Assembly: GCA_003427395.1 (NCBI GenBank)
Contig: BFEA01000306.1
Coordinates: forward strand, 1,461,603 to 1,494,496
Origin: Chara braunii
Lineage: Eukaryota > Streptophyta > Charophyceae > Charales > Characeae
Direction of reading: 5' to 3'
Length of the DNA: 32,894 nucleotides
Each line of letters opens with the position of its first letter. Position 1 is the first letter of the stretch. Both the position numbers and the translations under genes were made by a program. The notes beneath the pieces were generated by a model that was given only the letters and a program-made list of their open reading frames with translations, did not search any database and was not told the origin of the DNA. Positions 19,575-29,925 of this stretch are shown in pieces.

Positions 19575-19587
19575 GGGGGAGGGTAGG
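19575..19587 (+). other. Polypurine tract of retrotransposon A
   Basis: GGGGGAGGGTAGG lies two bases upstream of the 3' LTR. This purine run is where plus-strand DNA synthesis would start; one T interrupts it. Confidence 0.75.
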
Positions 19588-19589
19588 TA

Positions 19590-20801
19590 TGCAATGTCTT
19601 GCTGGTTCCGGGTTGCCTGTAGCCTTGCTCTGACGAGGCTGTACCATAGTTAGGGACAGATTCGTAAGTTTGTTTGGTTGAGGACTAACCGAGAGACCTG
19701 CCTGTATGGAAATTTGTGAGGGACATATCTGTAAATATAGAAATATGGGTCCAGTACTAACTCGATTTTCCTACAGCTACCTTAACTGCGAATAGCAGAC
19801 CCGGGCTACCCCTAGGACAGCCAGGCCCTATGGGCCTATGCTGATAGACGGTCCTATAGCCTATAGTCGGGTAGGGTTATAGCCCGGTAGGGTTAGGCCC
19901 TAGAGGCCGAAACAGAAACGGTACCGGTCGGTCAGTCAATCTGGTCTAGGTCGATCTAGGCTAGAGTATAGATAGGATGGGGACATCAGTCCTGTTTTTT
20001 TGGCAGTTGACACTTCGTGGTGGAAGTTGCTGCGCACACGGTATCAGGTCGTAGTGGCTGATTTCGATGGTGGAGACGGCGGACATAGCCAGACCTACGG
20101 AGCGCTGACCAGACTGGGGTCAACGCTGTCCGCTCTGACTCTCTGGGGCGGTCTGGGCTATCAGAGGTCTGATGCGATGGAGCACGTGGTGCACTGCTGA
20201 CCCTCCTCAGGAGTAGGGTCCCAGTGGCGATGCAGCCATAGCTGCATCTTCTCAGAGATATCATTGTCTGGACTTCATCTTCATCAGGGACTGTTGACGC
20301 TGAGCTTCTTCTTCATCACCTGGGTGGCGATTGGCTTTGGGAGCCTGTTTCATCTTGGCACAGGCCACTGAGTTGGATGTCAGGGTGGTGCTGGGTGTTA
20401 CCTGGGGTTTCGTGCTATTTTTAGCTGTTCAAGGTGGTGGGGTTGAAGCGCTTACCCTCTGAGGGTGGCGCAACAGGATTCTGGGGTCATTTCAGTTGAA
20501 CAATGCTCTGAGTTTAATAAACAGTTGTAATATTGTGTTTGAGTTGTCATCTCCTCATTGATTTCTGGTTGTGATCACTCCGTTGTCTTCTATGAATGAT
20601 TGTTGGGACTTCTGTGCAGAAAATTCACTGAATTGTGTATTCTGTCACTTCGCTTCTCTGAGTCTTCCGCTGCGTTTCTTCTGTTGGGCGGTGTGACACT
20701 CCACTACCTCTCCCCTTTCCTTCTGTGCATATATGGGCGTGTATGGAAGTTCTGTTGAGTGAGCGTTGATAAACTTTCAACGGACAATCATGATCATAAC
20801 A
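19590..20801 (+). repeat. 3' LTR of retrotransposon A
   Basis: 1212 bp matching 11357-12580 with scattered substitutions and short indels (for instance, a GTGTTA present before the TATA-like site in the 5' copy is absent here). TATAGATA is at 19967-19974 and AATAAA at 20516-20521. It ends ATAACA, followed at once by the CTGT target duplication. Confidence 0.95.
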
Positions 20802-21392
20802 CTGTTAACTCGTATGCCTATTTTGTGTAGTTAGTAGTTAGTAGTGTTGATCATACTTGCAACCACACGGGTTACTGTTTAGCATATTTGCAACTGCACC
20901 GGCAACACAGCCGTGCGCTGCGCTGCGCGGCACCTGCCTGTGGTCCGCACCAGCAACCATTTCTTCTTTTCGTTTCTTTTCTTTGCTGTTTTCATAGATA
21001 CAGAAGATTGTACTACCTAAGGAGTACATCCTGTTGAAGTGCAGATAGACTCTGTTCTGTAGAGCAACAATCCAGCAGCAAGTGAGAGCAAGTAATTTAA
21101 TGATTTGACAAATGCTACACCCAGAATCAGAAAATCGATTGACAACCCTGATTGCGCCTCGGATGAGGGGAATTGACTGCTATCATTCTCCTAAGATCAT
21201 CTCAACGGGAACATGCCCATGCCAAATCGGTCATCATGTATCCTCTGTCAGTGCCTTAAACCACTCGTACTTTAGGCAGCCGTTTTGTTCTCACGCCGCC
21301 ATAAACGCACTGCAACCTTCGCAGCTGGGTCTAACGGACCGGAATGGCTTGCGGCACCAGGGAAAAAAGGGAAAAAAAAAAGCGCCCGCAGT
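20802..21392. other. No gene seen between the two retrotransposons
   Basis: Includes a short palindromic GCGC patch near 20917-20929, a pyrimidine-rich patch near 20960-20990 and an A-run near 21361-21381. The 102-codon frame at 21112-21420 has no recognisable domain. Confidence 0.5.
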
Positions 21393-21490
21393 GGTTCCTT
21401 TTTCATCAGCGCACAACTGAAATCCGTGCAGGGAGAAGGACACCTGAAAGTGCTCGTGGTTTGAGTTAATATTTATTATTTATTCATTTA
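21393..21490 (+). repeat. Left copy of an older repeat flanking retrotransposon B
   Basis: GGTTCCTTTTTCATC-GCGCA, then GAAATCCGTGC-GGGAGAAG, then an AATATTTATT-rich end. A diverged copy in the same orientation lies just outside the other LTR at 29808-29925. Element B therefore sits between two copies of this sequence. Confidence 0.75.
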
Positions 21491-21498
21491 TTTATTTA

Positions 21499-22478
21499 TG
21501 CGAGGATCTGGGTCCTCGGCAGGCCTAAGGGGCCCTGTTTCAGAAGTGCCCGCCCTAAGTGAAGGCGGGCCTAACAAATCGTGAGAGGCCCTCTGCTGTC
21601 AATTTCACATTTGGGGTCCAGGCATTTGTGACGCGCCAGTTGGTTGAGGGAAACACAGGCCAAGCAGCAAAGAGATTCCACGGCCTGGCCTTTCCGAAAG
21701 ATGCAGGCCCTGGGCAAGAATCACAGCCGCATACACAGACAATTGGGGGCCCCAACCGAACGACGCCCAGCAGCTGCATCGGAGGCACAGCCTCCTGGGG
21801 CCTACCGGAAGCTTCTGGGCAAGGGCCCAGGCCAGCCAGGCCACCGGAGGAGGCAGGCTCTTTCCATATAGGAAAGAGCTCGCTGCTTGGGCTCTCATTC
21901 AGGCACTTGCGAAGTGATGCGGCAGCGCTGCTGGAGCGAAAGCTCGCGGGCTGCTGGCGCTAAGGGCAAGGTGCAAGCGCGTGCGGTCGTGCAAAGAAGA
22001 AGGGCACTGCTGAGGGCAGCGCCATAGCCTACCCTCCATAGCTGGATGGGCTTGGACTACATTGAGGCGCAGGGGTGGTCTTCGGGTGACAGAGGGAAGA
22101 CGTGGGAGTAAGACGAGGGAGAGAGAGAGAAGGATGATGGTGATGATGATGTGAGGGTGCATACCTGGTATTGGCGATGGTCTGCATCTGGGCGTACTTC
22201 GTTGGCTGCTGACATCAACAGTTACATTGTCAATTAGTAGGCAGATCGTAGTTGTGTAGGAAGTAGGCCGGGCTCCGAGCGCCAAGTAGGGAGAAGGCCC
22301 TGACTCTTGTGTTGGTGGTGGCGAGAGCAAGCTCTCATTGACATTGGTTTTCAGTGTTACGATTCTCCATTGGTGTCATATTGGTGCAATGCTGCTTTCT
22401 GGACATTGGGATACTTTCTGGCTTTGAATGTGATTGTGCATTCTGGATATTGTCTTGCTTCTGCTCGTTTTCCTTGCA
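21499..22478 (+). repeat. 5' LTR of retrotransposon B
   Basis: 980 bp, starting TGCGAGGATC and ending TTTTCCTTGCA. The first 75 bases hold two strong hairpins: CGAGGA/TCCTCG (21501-21518) and GCCCGCC/GGCGGGC (21548-21570). In the 3' LTR the changed bases in these arms leave G-T or A-T pairs. Confidence 0.95.
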
Positions 22479-22481
22479 ATT

Positions 22482-22493
22482 TGGTATTGGAGC
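22482..22493 (+). other. Primer binding site of retrotransposon B
   Basis: TGGTATTGGAGC begins three bases after the 5' LTR. It resembles the initiator-Met-tRNA site TGGTATCAGAGC with two differences and is close to that of element A. Confidence 0.8.
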
Positions 22494-23916
22494 TGGTTCG
22501 AAGTGCGCTTCATTGATTCTTCGCAATGGCTGTTAGGTGCTTTGCATGAGGTGGGGGGCAGTAATAAGGCTTGGGCGTTAAATGATAGGTGGCCCAGGGT
22601 CATGTGGGCGAGCCAGGAAGCTATGTGGTGACATTAGGGGTGTACGCTGGATGATGAGAGCTCGTTGATGTGGCATTTAAGCCAAGGTGGAACTGCATTC
22701 TGCTGTTGGTTGTGCCGAGGCAAAGACCGGTCATCATAAATGCACATCAGGTTGCCGATGAGAAATCTGTGGTTGGGGGCAGCATTATGAGGTACATTGC
22801 TCTATTCCTTATCTACCCTCTTCATTACTTCTTACCGTGAGGAAGTGAGTTCTATCTTGAGAGTATTCTCAATGTGAGGTGTCGCGAGTGCTCAACCTTG
22901 AGAGTCGACATTCTTCCTAGGCAGCAAGCTGGTGGGAGACGGGCGAAGCCTCTGAAGGGCCCTGGACGAAGCACTCAGGTCACGGTCACCATGCCAACCC
23001 GCTGGGACTAGTACACGCATGCTTTGCCGCAAGTCCTTGGTTCTGCTGCTGCGCAATAGAGGTCATGCAAGGCATGCCAACCCTTTGAACAGACGCTTAC
23101 CAGACCGTCTCTAAATATTTCTGGCGGGTTCCGGTGTTGAACCCTGGCTGTGATCGTCGTCCTGTCTGCGACGTTAAATAATTCATGAGGGCCTTGGGGG
23201 CTTTCCTTAAACTGCCTCTTGATCAGCCAGATCAAACCGGATGTAAGGCTCGTTGCATGCGAGGGTAAACAACGTGCAGGGGCTGGCAGATTCGGCATAG
23301 ACTTGGGGCACAGGGGCGGGCCGGATTGCACACCTTCAGACACGCTGCTCAACCAGATGCTCAGGGCGTTGACACAAAGTGACCAATCAAGAAGGATACA
23401 GGGAGAGGGGGGATTCTGGTAACTGTTCGCAGAGTTATTAATTAGGAAATATTCCATCCAGCATGCATCTCACTAGTTTAATTTTTATTATTTGGTTGTT
23501 ACGGACATGACTGACAACTAACAGACATCTGCAGATAATATTTTTTGTTGCATGCAATCTGTTTCAGAGCAATGTAAAAATAAAATTATTATCCCCTGTA
23601 GGAGCTGACATTGATTGCTGGTTACCACTTGACTACTACTCTCTAGGCTGACCAAAATTAGTTGATTGTCCATACTCCGTTGTGGGTCATGCTGAGGTGG
23701 AGGAGGAAAGACTAGTAGAACCCCTTAGAGTTACTCGCAGAACTGCACACAGTCGACCGATTACCTTCTTGGAATTAGGCCAAGGAGAGGAAAGGAGGCT
23801 GCGAAGGGAAGCCAAGGGAAGGACGGCATTAGAGAGGGCTAGGACACCGGCAGCAAACGCCGAACGGACACTTGCAGCAGCAAGACTAGGACGCTAGAGT
23901 TCGGACTGAGGCTGCA
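22494..23916. other. Leader of retrotransposon B, with an unexplained minus-strand open frame
   Basis: About 1420 bases precede gag. A minus-strand frame of 149 codons (23008-23457) is the longest here; it has no recognisable domain, and I would not call it a gene on this evidence. A plus-strand 71-codon frame at 23682-23897 is Arg/Glu-rich and could be the relic of an upstream gag segment. Confidence 0.4.
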
Positions 23917-25143
23917 ATGGCTACCTCCTCCACAGTGTCCCAGGCCTTGTCCCAGGCCTCTTCGTCAGGTGTCAGTCAGGGTGTCTCTCAGAGTTCTGTT
24001 AGTCAATCTGTTGGCTTGCAAGTCAGCCAACAGATGCCCCTCACACCTGAGGATTATGAGATCCTCCAAGCGGAAGAACTGTAGGATCAGCTGCAACAGC
24101 AATTGAGAGATGCAGCAAAGAGAAGGCAAAGAGCTATCACGAGAAAATCTACACTAGGAGCTAGGAGACGGGAGTTAGGAAATCTAGAAGCACTAGACGA
24201 GTCGACACTTGATCCTGCGCTGCAAGCGCTGCGTTGCTCGCTTCTTTGCGCGGCGGAAACGCAGGTTGTCTAGCAGGAAGTGCTGACCGAACTAGTAGAC
24301 GGCCAAAAACGAATTCTGGCTGCACTGCAGGCTCCTCCTCCAATGATGAGGCAGCCTCAATATGTTGTAGCTCCCCCTTCGGTTGCGGGTCCCTCAATGA
24401 TGCCATCGCCGGTAGGGCCCTCCTTCTCTTCTATGTTTGGCACTCCTCTTTCGAGTAGTCAACCAGCAGTTAGTGGTCCGATTCTTATCTCTTCTTTTGT
24501 ACCATCGAGGACGGTGGCAGCTACAGTGCCATTGTCAGGACAGCCGCAAGTTAGCATGCAGCAAACTGTCTCAGTGGCTATGCAGCTACTGCAGCAGTCA
24601 CCTAGGCCAATCCAGCCTATGCAGTGGATGCCCAAGATTCCCTTGTTGAGTCCTAAGCCCTTCTCTAGCGACAAGAGAAAAAGCTGGGATCCGCGCATCT
24701 GGGCCAATCAGATGGTAGGAAGAAGAGACTTCCCCAAGACTGGAGGAAGAAAGGTCAACTCACGTTTGTCGACCATGATGGTCAGGCAACTGAGATTGAC
24801 GACTTCCAAAACTTAGGTGATGAGACAAGAGCAGGATGGCGCCAACAATACTTCGGATGGGGTTGTTGTGGCGCCCATCAAAGAGAAAACTAAGGGGACC
24901 GGGAAGCAGAAGATAGGCCGGTCCAAGGGTCAGGGCGACCAAGGAACACCCGCATCGGTAAAACTTGGTTTAGATTACGAGGTGTGGAGAGACCGAGTTG
25001 CTAGGGGCACGTGTATGAACTGTGGCAATTATGGCCACAGGTCTAGAACTTGTCGAGGAAAGAAAGTCACAACAAAGGTAGCCTCTCCAATGGTGGTGGG
25101 CTTATCTTCGAACCCTGGCAGTGCTTTTACGAGCACTTCATAG
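23917..25143 (+). pseudogene. gag: gag of retrotransposon B, three in-frame stops
   Basis: The ATG at 23917 (MATSSTVSQALSQASSSG) starts a Ser/Gln-rich N-terminus. The same frame continues to a zinc knuckle CMNCGNYGHRSRTC (25012-25053), an intact CX2CX4HX4C motif that would bind element RNA. In-frame TAG codons are at 24082-24084, 24271-24273 and 24814-24816. Around 24720-24860 another frame reads more like capsid sequence (FVDHDGQATEIDDFQNLGDE), so at least two compensating indels are likely. The capsid segment looks shorter than usual, which suggests an internal deletion. Confidence 0.75.
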
Positions 25144-25213
25144 GGAAACACCTCGGGCCAGTAGGAGTGTTAGCCGCTCTTATCTTCGAACCCTGGCAGT
25201 GTTATCTTCGAAC
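25103..25213 (+). repeat. Short internal duplication between gag and protease of element B
   Basis: A 22-base segment starting TTATCTTCGAACCCTGG occurs at about 25103-25124 and 25180-25201, with a third partial copy TTATCTTCGAAC at once after (25202-25213). It repeats the peptide IFEPWQC in one frame and probably disturbs the gag-protease junction. Confidence 0.85.
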
Positions 25214-25243
25214 GCCTTCCCCACTTCAAGCGTTGGCCGAGGC

Positions 25244-25811
25244 TAGTGACCCATCCATCGCCCCCCAGACACATTCAGACCCACCGATGCTTTGTTCGAA
25301 AGATGTGTCTGAGTCCCTAGAAGAGTTACGTACTGAGTGGTCATGGAAGGACCCCAAAGGCTCTTGGGTGATGATAAGTAAAGGTCCTAGAGGTGAACAT
25401 TGCGTGGTAGAGGTTGATGTAGGTGGCCGCAAAGTGGGTGCCTTTGCAGACATAGGCTCTACAGGGAACTTCATCAGTCGTGCTTGTCTGGATAGGTTGC
25501 GCTTAGGGGACCAAGGGCAGCGACTTAGCAGATCTGTAGCATCTACGCTAGCCAACAAGCACTGCATGGTAGTCCAGGACTATGTCAAGGACGTAGTCTG
25601 CACCTTCTCCTACGGAGGAGGGGAAGTGAGACATAAAATCTCATTACTTGTCAACGACGAACTGCCATTTCACATGTTGCTAGGTATGTACTACCTCGAG
25701 GTCGCTCAACCTCAGTTCGATTGGGATAGAAAGGTGTTGATCCACAAGTTGCCCAGCGGTAGATCCGTTAGACTGCTGAAGTTCAAAGCTAGCAGTCTAG
25801 TGGAAAACTAA
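25244..25811 (+). pseudogene. Aspartic protease region of retrotransposon B
   Basis: A retropepsin-like domain in an open frame ending at TAA 25809-25811. The active-site segment reads FADIGSTGNFIS with Asp at 25449-25451, so the usual D-S/T-G triad is D-I-G. As in element A, the middle residue is changed. The downstream segment DELPFHMLLGMYYLEVAQPQ matches the fold's second half. The next domain is in another frame. Confidence 0.8.
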
Positions 25812-25900
25812 GGGTGCATGTGTGCAGCTTCCTTCTATAACTATTATAGGCAGAACAACGAGCAAGGCATGCATCTAGTCTTTGTTTTGAGAAAGGGGAG

Positions 25901-26868
25901 GCCGTAAAATCAACCCTAGAGATAGAATCTGTCGTCGCTCAGTATTCCGACCTTTTAGAGGAGCCCACAGGTGTGGTGGAAAGGAAGGTGGTTCATGCAA
26001 TAGAGGTTGTCCCAAGTAGTAAGGTGCCTAGAGGACGAATCTATAGGATGTCTCCTGCGGAGTTGGATGATCTCTGCCACCAGCTCAAAGAACTCACAAA
26101 GAAGGGATGGATTCGGCTTAGTACCTCCCCTTACGGTGCGCCAGTCTTATTTGTTCCTAAGAAGGGAGGTACCTTAAGGATGTGCATTGACCATAGGGGC
26201 CTCAATGTCATCACCGTTAAGAACGCGGAGCCCCTACCCCGCATCCATGACCTATTGGATAGAGTGCAGGGATGCCAGTACTTCACAAAGATAGATTTGA
26301 AGTCCGGATACCATCAAATTGCTATTAGACTTGAGGACCAGCACCAAACCACCGTTCAGATCAGGTACGGTCTGTACAAGTTTGTGGTGATGCCCTTTGG
26401 CCTATGCAATGTCCCTGGAACATTCCAGCACGCAATGAACAAGATTTTTCATGATTACTTAGACAAGTTTATCGTCGTGTACCTCGATGATATACTTAAG
26501 ACTGTAGAGGAGCATGCTAAGCACTTGAAAACAGTGTTAGGTCTCCTAAGACAGCATCAATACAAGGTAAACTTGGAGAAGTGCGAGTTCGGTTGCACCA
26601 AGATCTTGTACTTGGGTCATGAAATCTTTGCGGATGGTTTGAGGCCGGACGATGCTAAAGTGGCCAACATACGAGACTGGCCCAGACCTCAGACTGTTAC
26701 TGAGGTCCGGTCATTTTTGGGGATGGCGGGCTATTACCGTCCATTTATTAAGAACTATAGTACTATAACTTCCCCACTAACTGACCTAACACGCCTTGAC
26801 ACCCCTTGGGAGTGGACTAAAGAGTGTGATGCAAGCTTCAAGAAATTGAAGTATGCTCTAACACACTA
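25901..26868 (+). pseudogene. pol: Reverse transcriptase of retrotransposon B, domain itself intact
   Basis: Open from about 25901 with no start codon of its own, as expected inside a polyprotein. Motifs in order: [44 protein letters not shown] (first Asp), MPFGLCNVPGTFQHAM, VVYLDDIL (catalytic Asp pair), HQYKVNLEKCEFG, YLGHEIFADGL and GMAGYYRPFIKNYS. All expected catalytic residues are present. The frame closes at a TAG (26867-26869) next to a frameshift; the continuation VLKLPNPEQP starts in the next frame at 26869. It serves as the intact reference for the damaged domain in element A. Confidence 0.9.
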
Positions 26869-27280
26869 GTTCTCAAACTTCCGAACCCTGAGCAACCACT
26901 TGTAGTGACCACAAACACTAGCCAATATGGCATAGGCGCGATCCTTGCACAAAGGGAAGGGAAAAAGTTGAGGCCAATAGAGTACATGAGCAAAAAGATG
27001 CCTTCCCAAAAAGCTAGCAAAGTCCACATATGAGCGTGAGCTCTATGCCCTCTGCAAAGCGCTGGTCCATTGGAGACACCATCTCCTAGGCAGATTCTTT
27101 TACTTGAGATTTGACCATGAGACCTTGCGCTGGATAAAGATACAGCCCGTACTCTCGGACGCACTCAAGCGGTGGATCCAAGTGATAGACACGTATGACT
27201 ATCAACTTGATCCAATCAAGGGAGAGTACACCAAAGGGGCTGATGCACTATCATGTCGGCATATTATTTGGGCGCGCTAG
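26869..27280 (+). pseudogene. RNase H region of retrotransposon B, frameshifted
   Basis: The first part (VVTTNTSQYGIGAILAQ, IEYMSKKM) has Asn at 26914-26916 where the catalytic Asp is expected, an AAC for GAC type change. A second frameshift near 27015 leads to STYERELYALCKALVHWRHH (catalytic Glu), FDHETLRW and GADALSCR. The domain ends at TAG 27278-27280. Loss of the first Asp and two frame breaks make it non-functional. Confidence 0.85.
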
Positions 27281-28289
27281 TGACTGAATTTCGCATATCT
27301 GATAATCTAACTCGATCTTTGGTGGAGGCCTATCAACAAGATCCAATTACGTCTGAGATCATTCATAAGTTTAAAGAGAAAGATAAACTAACTTATGACG
27401 AATTTACGATGGTAGATGGCTTGCTGTTTCTTGAGAAGGTAGGGAATAAAAGACTGTGTGTTCCAGATAGTGAGTCTTTGCGAAGTTTATTTTTAGGGGA
27501 ATGTCATGATGCAACTGGCCATTTTGGCTATAAAAAGACATCAGCTAACCTATTGCAGAGATTCTGGTGGCCCACTATGATGCAAGATGCAAAAAGGTAT
27601 GTTGAGACCTGCCAGGTTTGCCAACGAGACAAACCTAGGACTCTGGCTCCGCTTGGGCTAATCAAGCCCTTGCCGATTCTTGAAGGTCCTGGTCAAAGTG
27701 TGTCCATGGACTTCATGGATACTCTCATGCCCTACAGGAGAGACACATCTTTGTTATAGTTGACCACTTCTCCGAGTATGCCAGACTAATAGCTATGCCA
27801 TAGACCGCTAAAATTGACTACGTCATCAGACTATTTAGGGAAAACTGGGTACGGGACTTTGGTTTACCTAAGTCCATCGTCAGTGATAGGGATGTTCGCT
27901 TTATGAGCGAACTGCGACAGAACACTGCCCAACAGATGGGTACCAGACTGCAAATGACATCAGGGAATCACCCTGAGTCAGATGGACAGGCGGAACAAAT
28001 GAACCGAGTAGTGCAGCACCTGCTTAGGCACTACATCAAGCCAAGCCAGGATGACTGGGACGAGAAACTATTTCTCATCCCCAGCCTGTACAACAACGCT
28101 GTACACAGTGCTATTGGCATGACTCCCAACCAATTGCATGTTGGTTGGAAGCCCCGTTCTGCCCTTAATTTCCTACTGCCTGAGAACCAGGCAACTGCAG
28201 CACCAGGCAGCGTAGAATTTGTTGTCAAATACGAACAGATGCTGCAGCAGGCAACGTTGAGCACATTAGGAAATCTCAAGATGCTATGA
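27253..28289 (+). pseudogene. Integrase of retrotransposon B
   Basis: The zinc finger is intact (HDATGH at about 27505, CQVC downstream) in frame 27253-27759, as is the first core Asp in VSMDFMDTL (27709-27711). A frameshift and stop near 27757 follow. VIVDHFSEYARLIAMP continues in another frame to a TAG at 27801-27803. The second Asp (SIVSDRDVRF, 27885-27887) and the Glu (DGQAEQMN, 27993-27995) are present. All three catalytic residues survive, unlike in A, but the frame is broken. The last frame ends at 28289. Confidence 0.88.
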
Positions 28290-28795
28290 TTGCATCTATA
28301 AGAACAAACACATACGGCCTTCTAAGTTTCAGGTACGGGACAGGGTCTGGGTAAAGTCATCTAAACTGGGACAGGAAATGGGAGTATCTAGAAAACTAAT
28401 GCCACACTATTTCGATCCTTGGGAGATCCTAAACATAGTCAGGGATCAGATGGACGGACCCACCTCACCTCCGTACACATCCAGTTTTTCACGTCTCAAA
28501 GCTGGCACCTTTCGCAGAAACTGCACAGTTTCCCTCCAGACGGTCAATGCTGCCCCCGACCATGGATGGTGAAGTCAACATCGGTGGAATCGTGGAGCAT
28601 TGAATGATGGCAGTGCCTAAACAGCTGAGCAGAGGCCGCCCTCCTAAGCCGACAATACAATACCGTGTCAGATTCAGACATCATCTGGATCCCAGGGAAG
28701 ATCGGTGGTTCACCAGAGAAGCACTAATGCGAACAGCACCTCAAGTTATTGCAGGCTATGAAAGAGAACTCAAGGGGAAGATGCCTACAGAATAG
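28290..28795 (+). pseudogene. Integrase C-terminus and chromodomain-like tail of retrotransposon B
   Basis: The segment VRDRVWVKSSKLGQEMGVSR, then LMPHYFDPWEILNIV, is followed after frame changes by YRVRFRHHLDPREDRWFTRE and ALMRTAPQVI, which mirror the tail of element A. The stop at about 28793-28795 lies 40 bases before the 3' LTR. The first part of a chromodomain (the YEVE-like strand) is not clearly visible, so the label is tentative. Confidence 0.7.
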
Positions 28796-28822
28796 AAAAC
28801 TTCTCAGAGGACTGTCGAAGTA

Positions 28823-28835
28823 CAGGAGGAGGGAA
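28823..28835 (+). other. Polypurine tract of retrotransposon B
   Basis: CAGGAGGAGGGAA ends immediately at the first base of the 3' LTR, the expected place for plus-strand priming. Confidence 0.8.
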
Positions 28836-29795
28836 TGCGAGGATCTGGATCCTCAGCAGGCCTAAGGGGCCCTGTTACAGAAGTGCCTGCCCTAAGTGAA
28901 GGCGGGCCTAACAAATCGTGAGAGGTCCTCTGCAGACGCGCCAGTTGGTTGAGGGAAACACAGGCCGAGCAGCAAAGAGATTCCACGACCTTCCGGGCCT
29001 TTCCGAAAAATGCAGGCCCTGGGCAAGAATCGCAGCCTCATACACAGACAGTTGGGAGGCCCAGCCGAATGAAGCCCAGCAGCTGCATCGGAGGCACAGG
29101 CTCCTGGGGCCTACCGGAAGGTTCTGGGCAAGGGCCCAGGCCAGCCAGGCCATCGGAGGAGGCAGGCTCTTTCCATATAGGAAAGAGCTCGCTGCTTGGG
29201 CTCTCATGCAGGCACTTGCGAAGTGATGCGGCAACGCTGCTGGAGCGAATGCTCGTGGGCTGCTAGCGCTAAGGGCAAGGTGCAAGCGCGTGTGGTCGTG
29301 TAAAGAAGCAGGGCACTGCTGAGGGCAGCGCCATAGCCCATCCTCCATAGCTGGACGGGCTTGGACTACATTGAGGCGCAGGGGTGGTCTTCGGGTGACA
29401 GAGGGAATACGTGGGAGTAAGACGAGGGAGAGAGAGAGAAGGATGATGGTGATGATGATGTGAGGGCGCATACCTGGTAGTGGCAATGGTCTACATCTGG
29501 GCGACATCTTCAAGTACTTTGTTGGCTGCTGACATCAACAGTTGCATTGTCAATTAGTAGGCAGATCGTAGCTGTGTAGGCTGGGCGCCGAGCGCCAAGT
29601 AGGGAGAAGGCCCTGGACTCTTGTGTTGGTGGTGGCGAGAGCAAGCTCTTATTGACATTGGTTTTCAGTGTTACGATTCTCCATTGGTGTCATATTGGTG
29701 CAATGCTGCTTTCTGGACATTGGGATACTTTCTGGCTTTCAATGTGATTGTGCATTCTGGATATTGCCATCTCGCTTCTGCTCATTTTCCTTGCA
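28836..29795 (+). repeat. 3' LTR of retrotransposon B
   Basis: 960 bp matching 21499-22478. A segment of about 25 bases present in the 5' copy near 21600 is missing here, and several short indels exist. It ends TTTTCCTTGCA, followed by the TTTA target duplication. Confidence 0.95.
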
Positions 29796-29807
29796 TTTAC
29801 GTGCACC

Positions 29808-29925
29808 GGTTCCTTTTTCATCGGCGCATAGCAGAAATCCGTGCTGGGAGAAGAAGGCTCAAAAGTACTTGAGGCTTAAGGTAATGTAGTAAATGACTAG
29901 TATTTACTACTAATATTTATTTGTT
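29808..29925 (+). repeat. Right copy of the older repeat flanking retrotransposon B
   Basis: GGTTCCTTTTTCATC-GCGCA and GAAATCCGTGC-GGGAGAAG recur as at 21393, and the copy also runs into AATATTTATT-rich sequence. By eye roughly three quarters of positions agree. It may mean B was inserted into a tandem repeat. Confidence 0.7.

Larger units (their letters stand above)
11357..20801 (+). mobile_element. Retrotransposon A: Ty3/gypsy element with chromodomain-like tail, inactive
   Basis: A complete LTR-to-LTR unit of 9445 bp. It begins TG and ends CA, and is flanked by the 4-bp target duplication CTGT (11353-11356 and 20802-20805). Internal order is primer site, leader, gag with zinc knuckle, protease, reverse transcriptase, RNase H, integrase, chromodomain-like tail, polypurine tract. 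Reverse transcriptase before integrase defines Ty3/gypsy. The two LTRs differ by scattered substitutions and a few short indels, so the copy has aged. The coding region has stops, frameshifts, a 36-bp triplication, a 217-bp insertion and altered catalytic residues, so it could only move with proteins supplied by another copy. It landed a few bases downstream of the U6 copy. Confidence 0.95.
21499..29795 (+). mobile_element. Retrotransposon B: Ty3/gypsy element with chromodomain-like tail, inactive
   Basis: An 8297-bp LTR-to-LTR unit flanked by the 4-bp target duplication TTTA (21495-21498 and 29796-29799). Domain order is the same as in A, but LTR sequence and primer site differ, so it is a separate family within the same lineage. 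The LTRs differ by visible substitutions and indels of a few to about 20 bases. Gag has three in-frame stops, pol has several frameshifts, and an RNase H Asp is changed to Asn. The reverse transcriptase domain itself is uninterrupted. Confidence 0.95.

Noticed and set aside
21559-22330. Open frames on both strands within the LTRs of element B, repeated at 28908-29513
   Set aside because: They recur because the LTRs are duplicated; sequence is LTR, not a gene.
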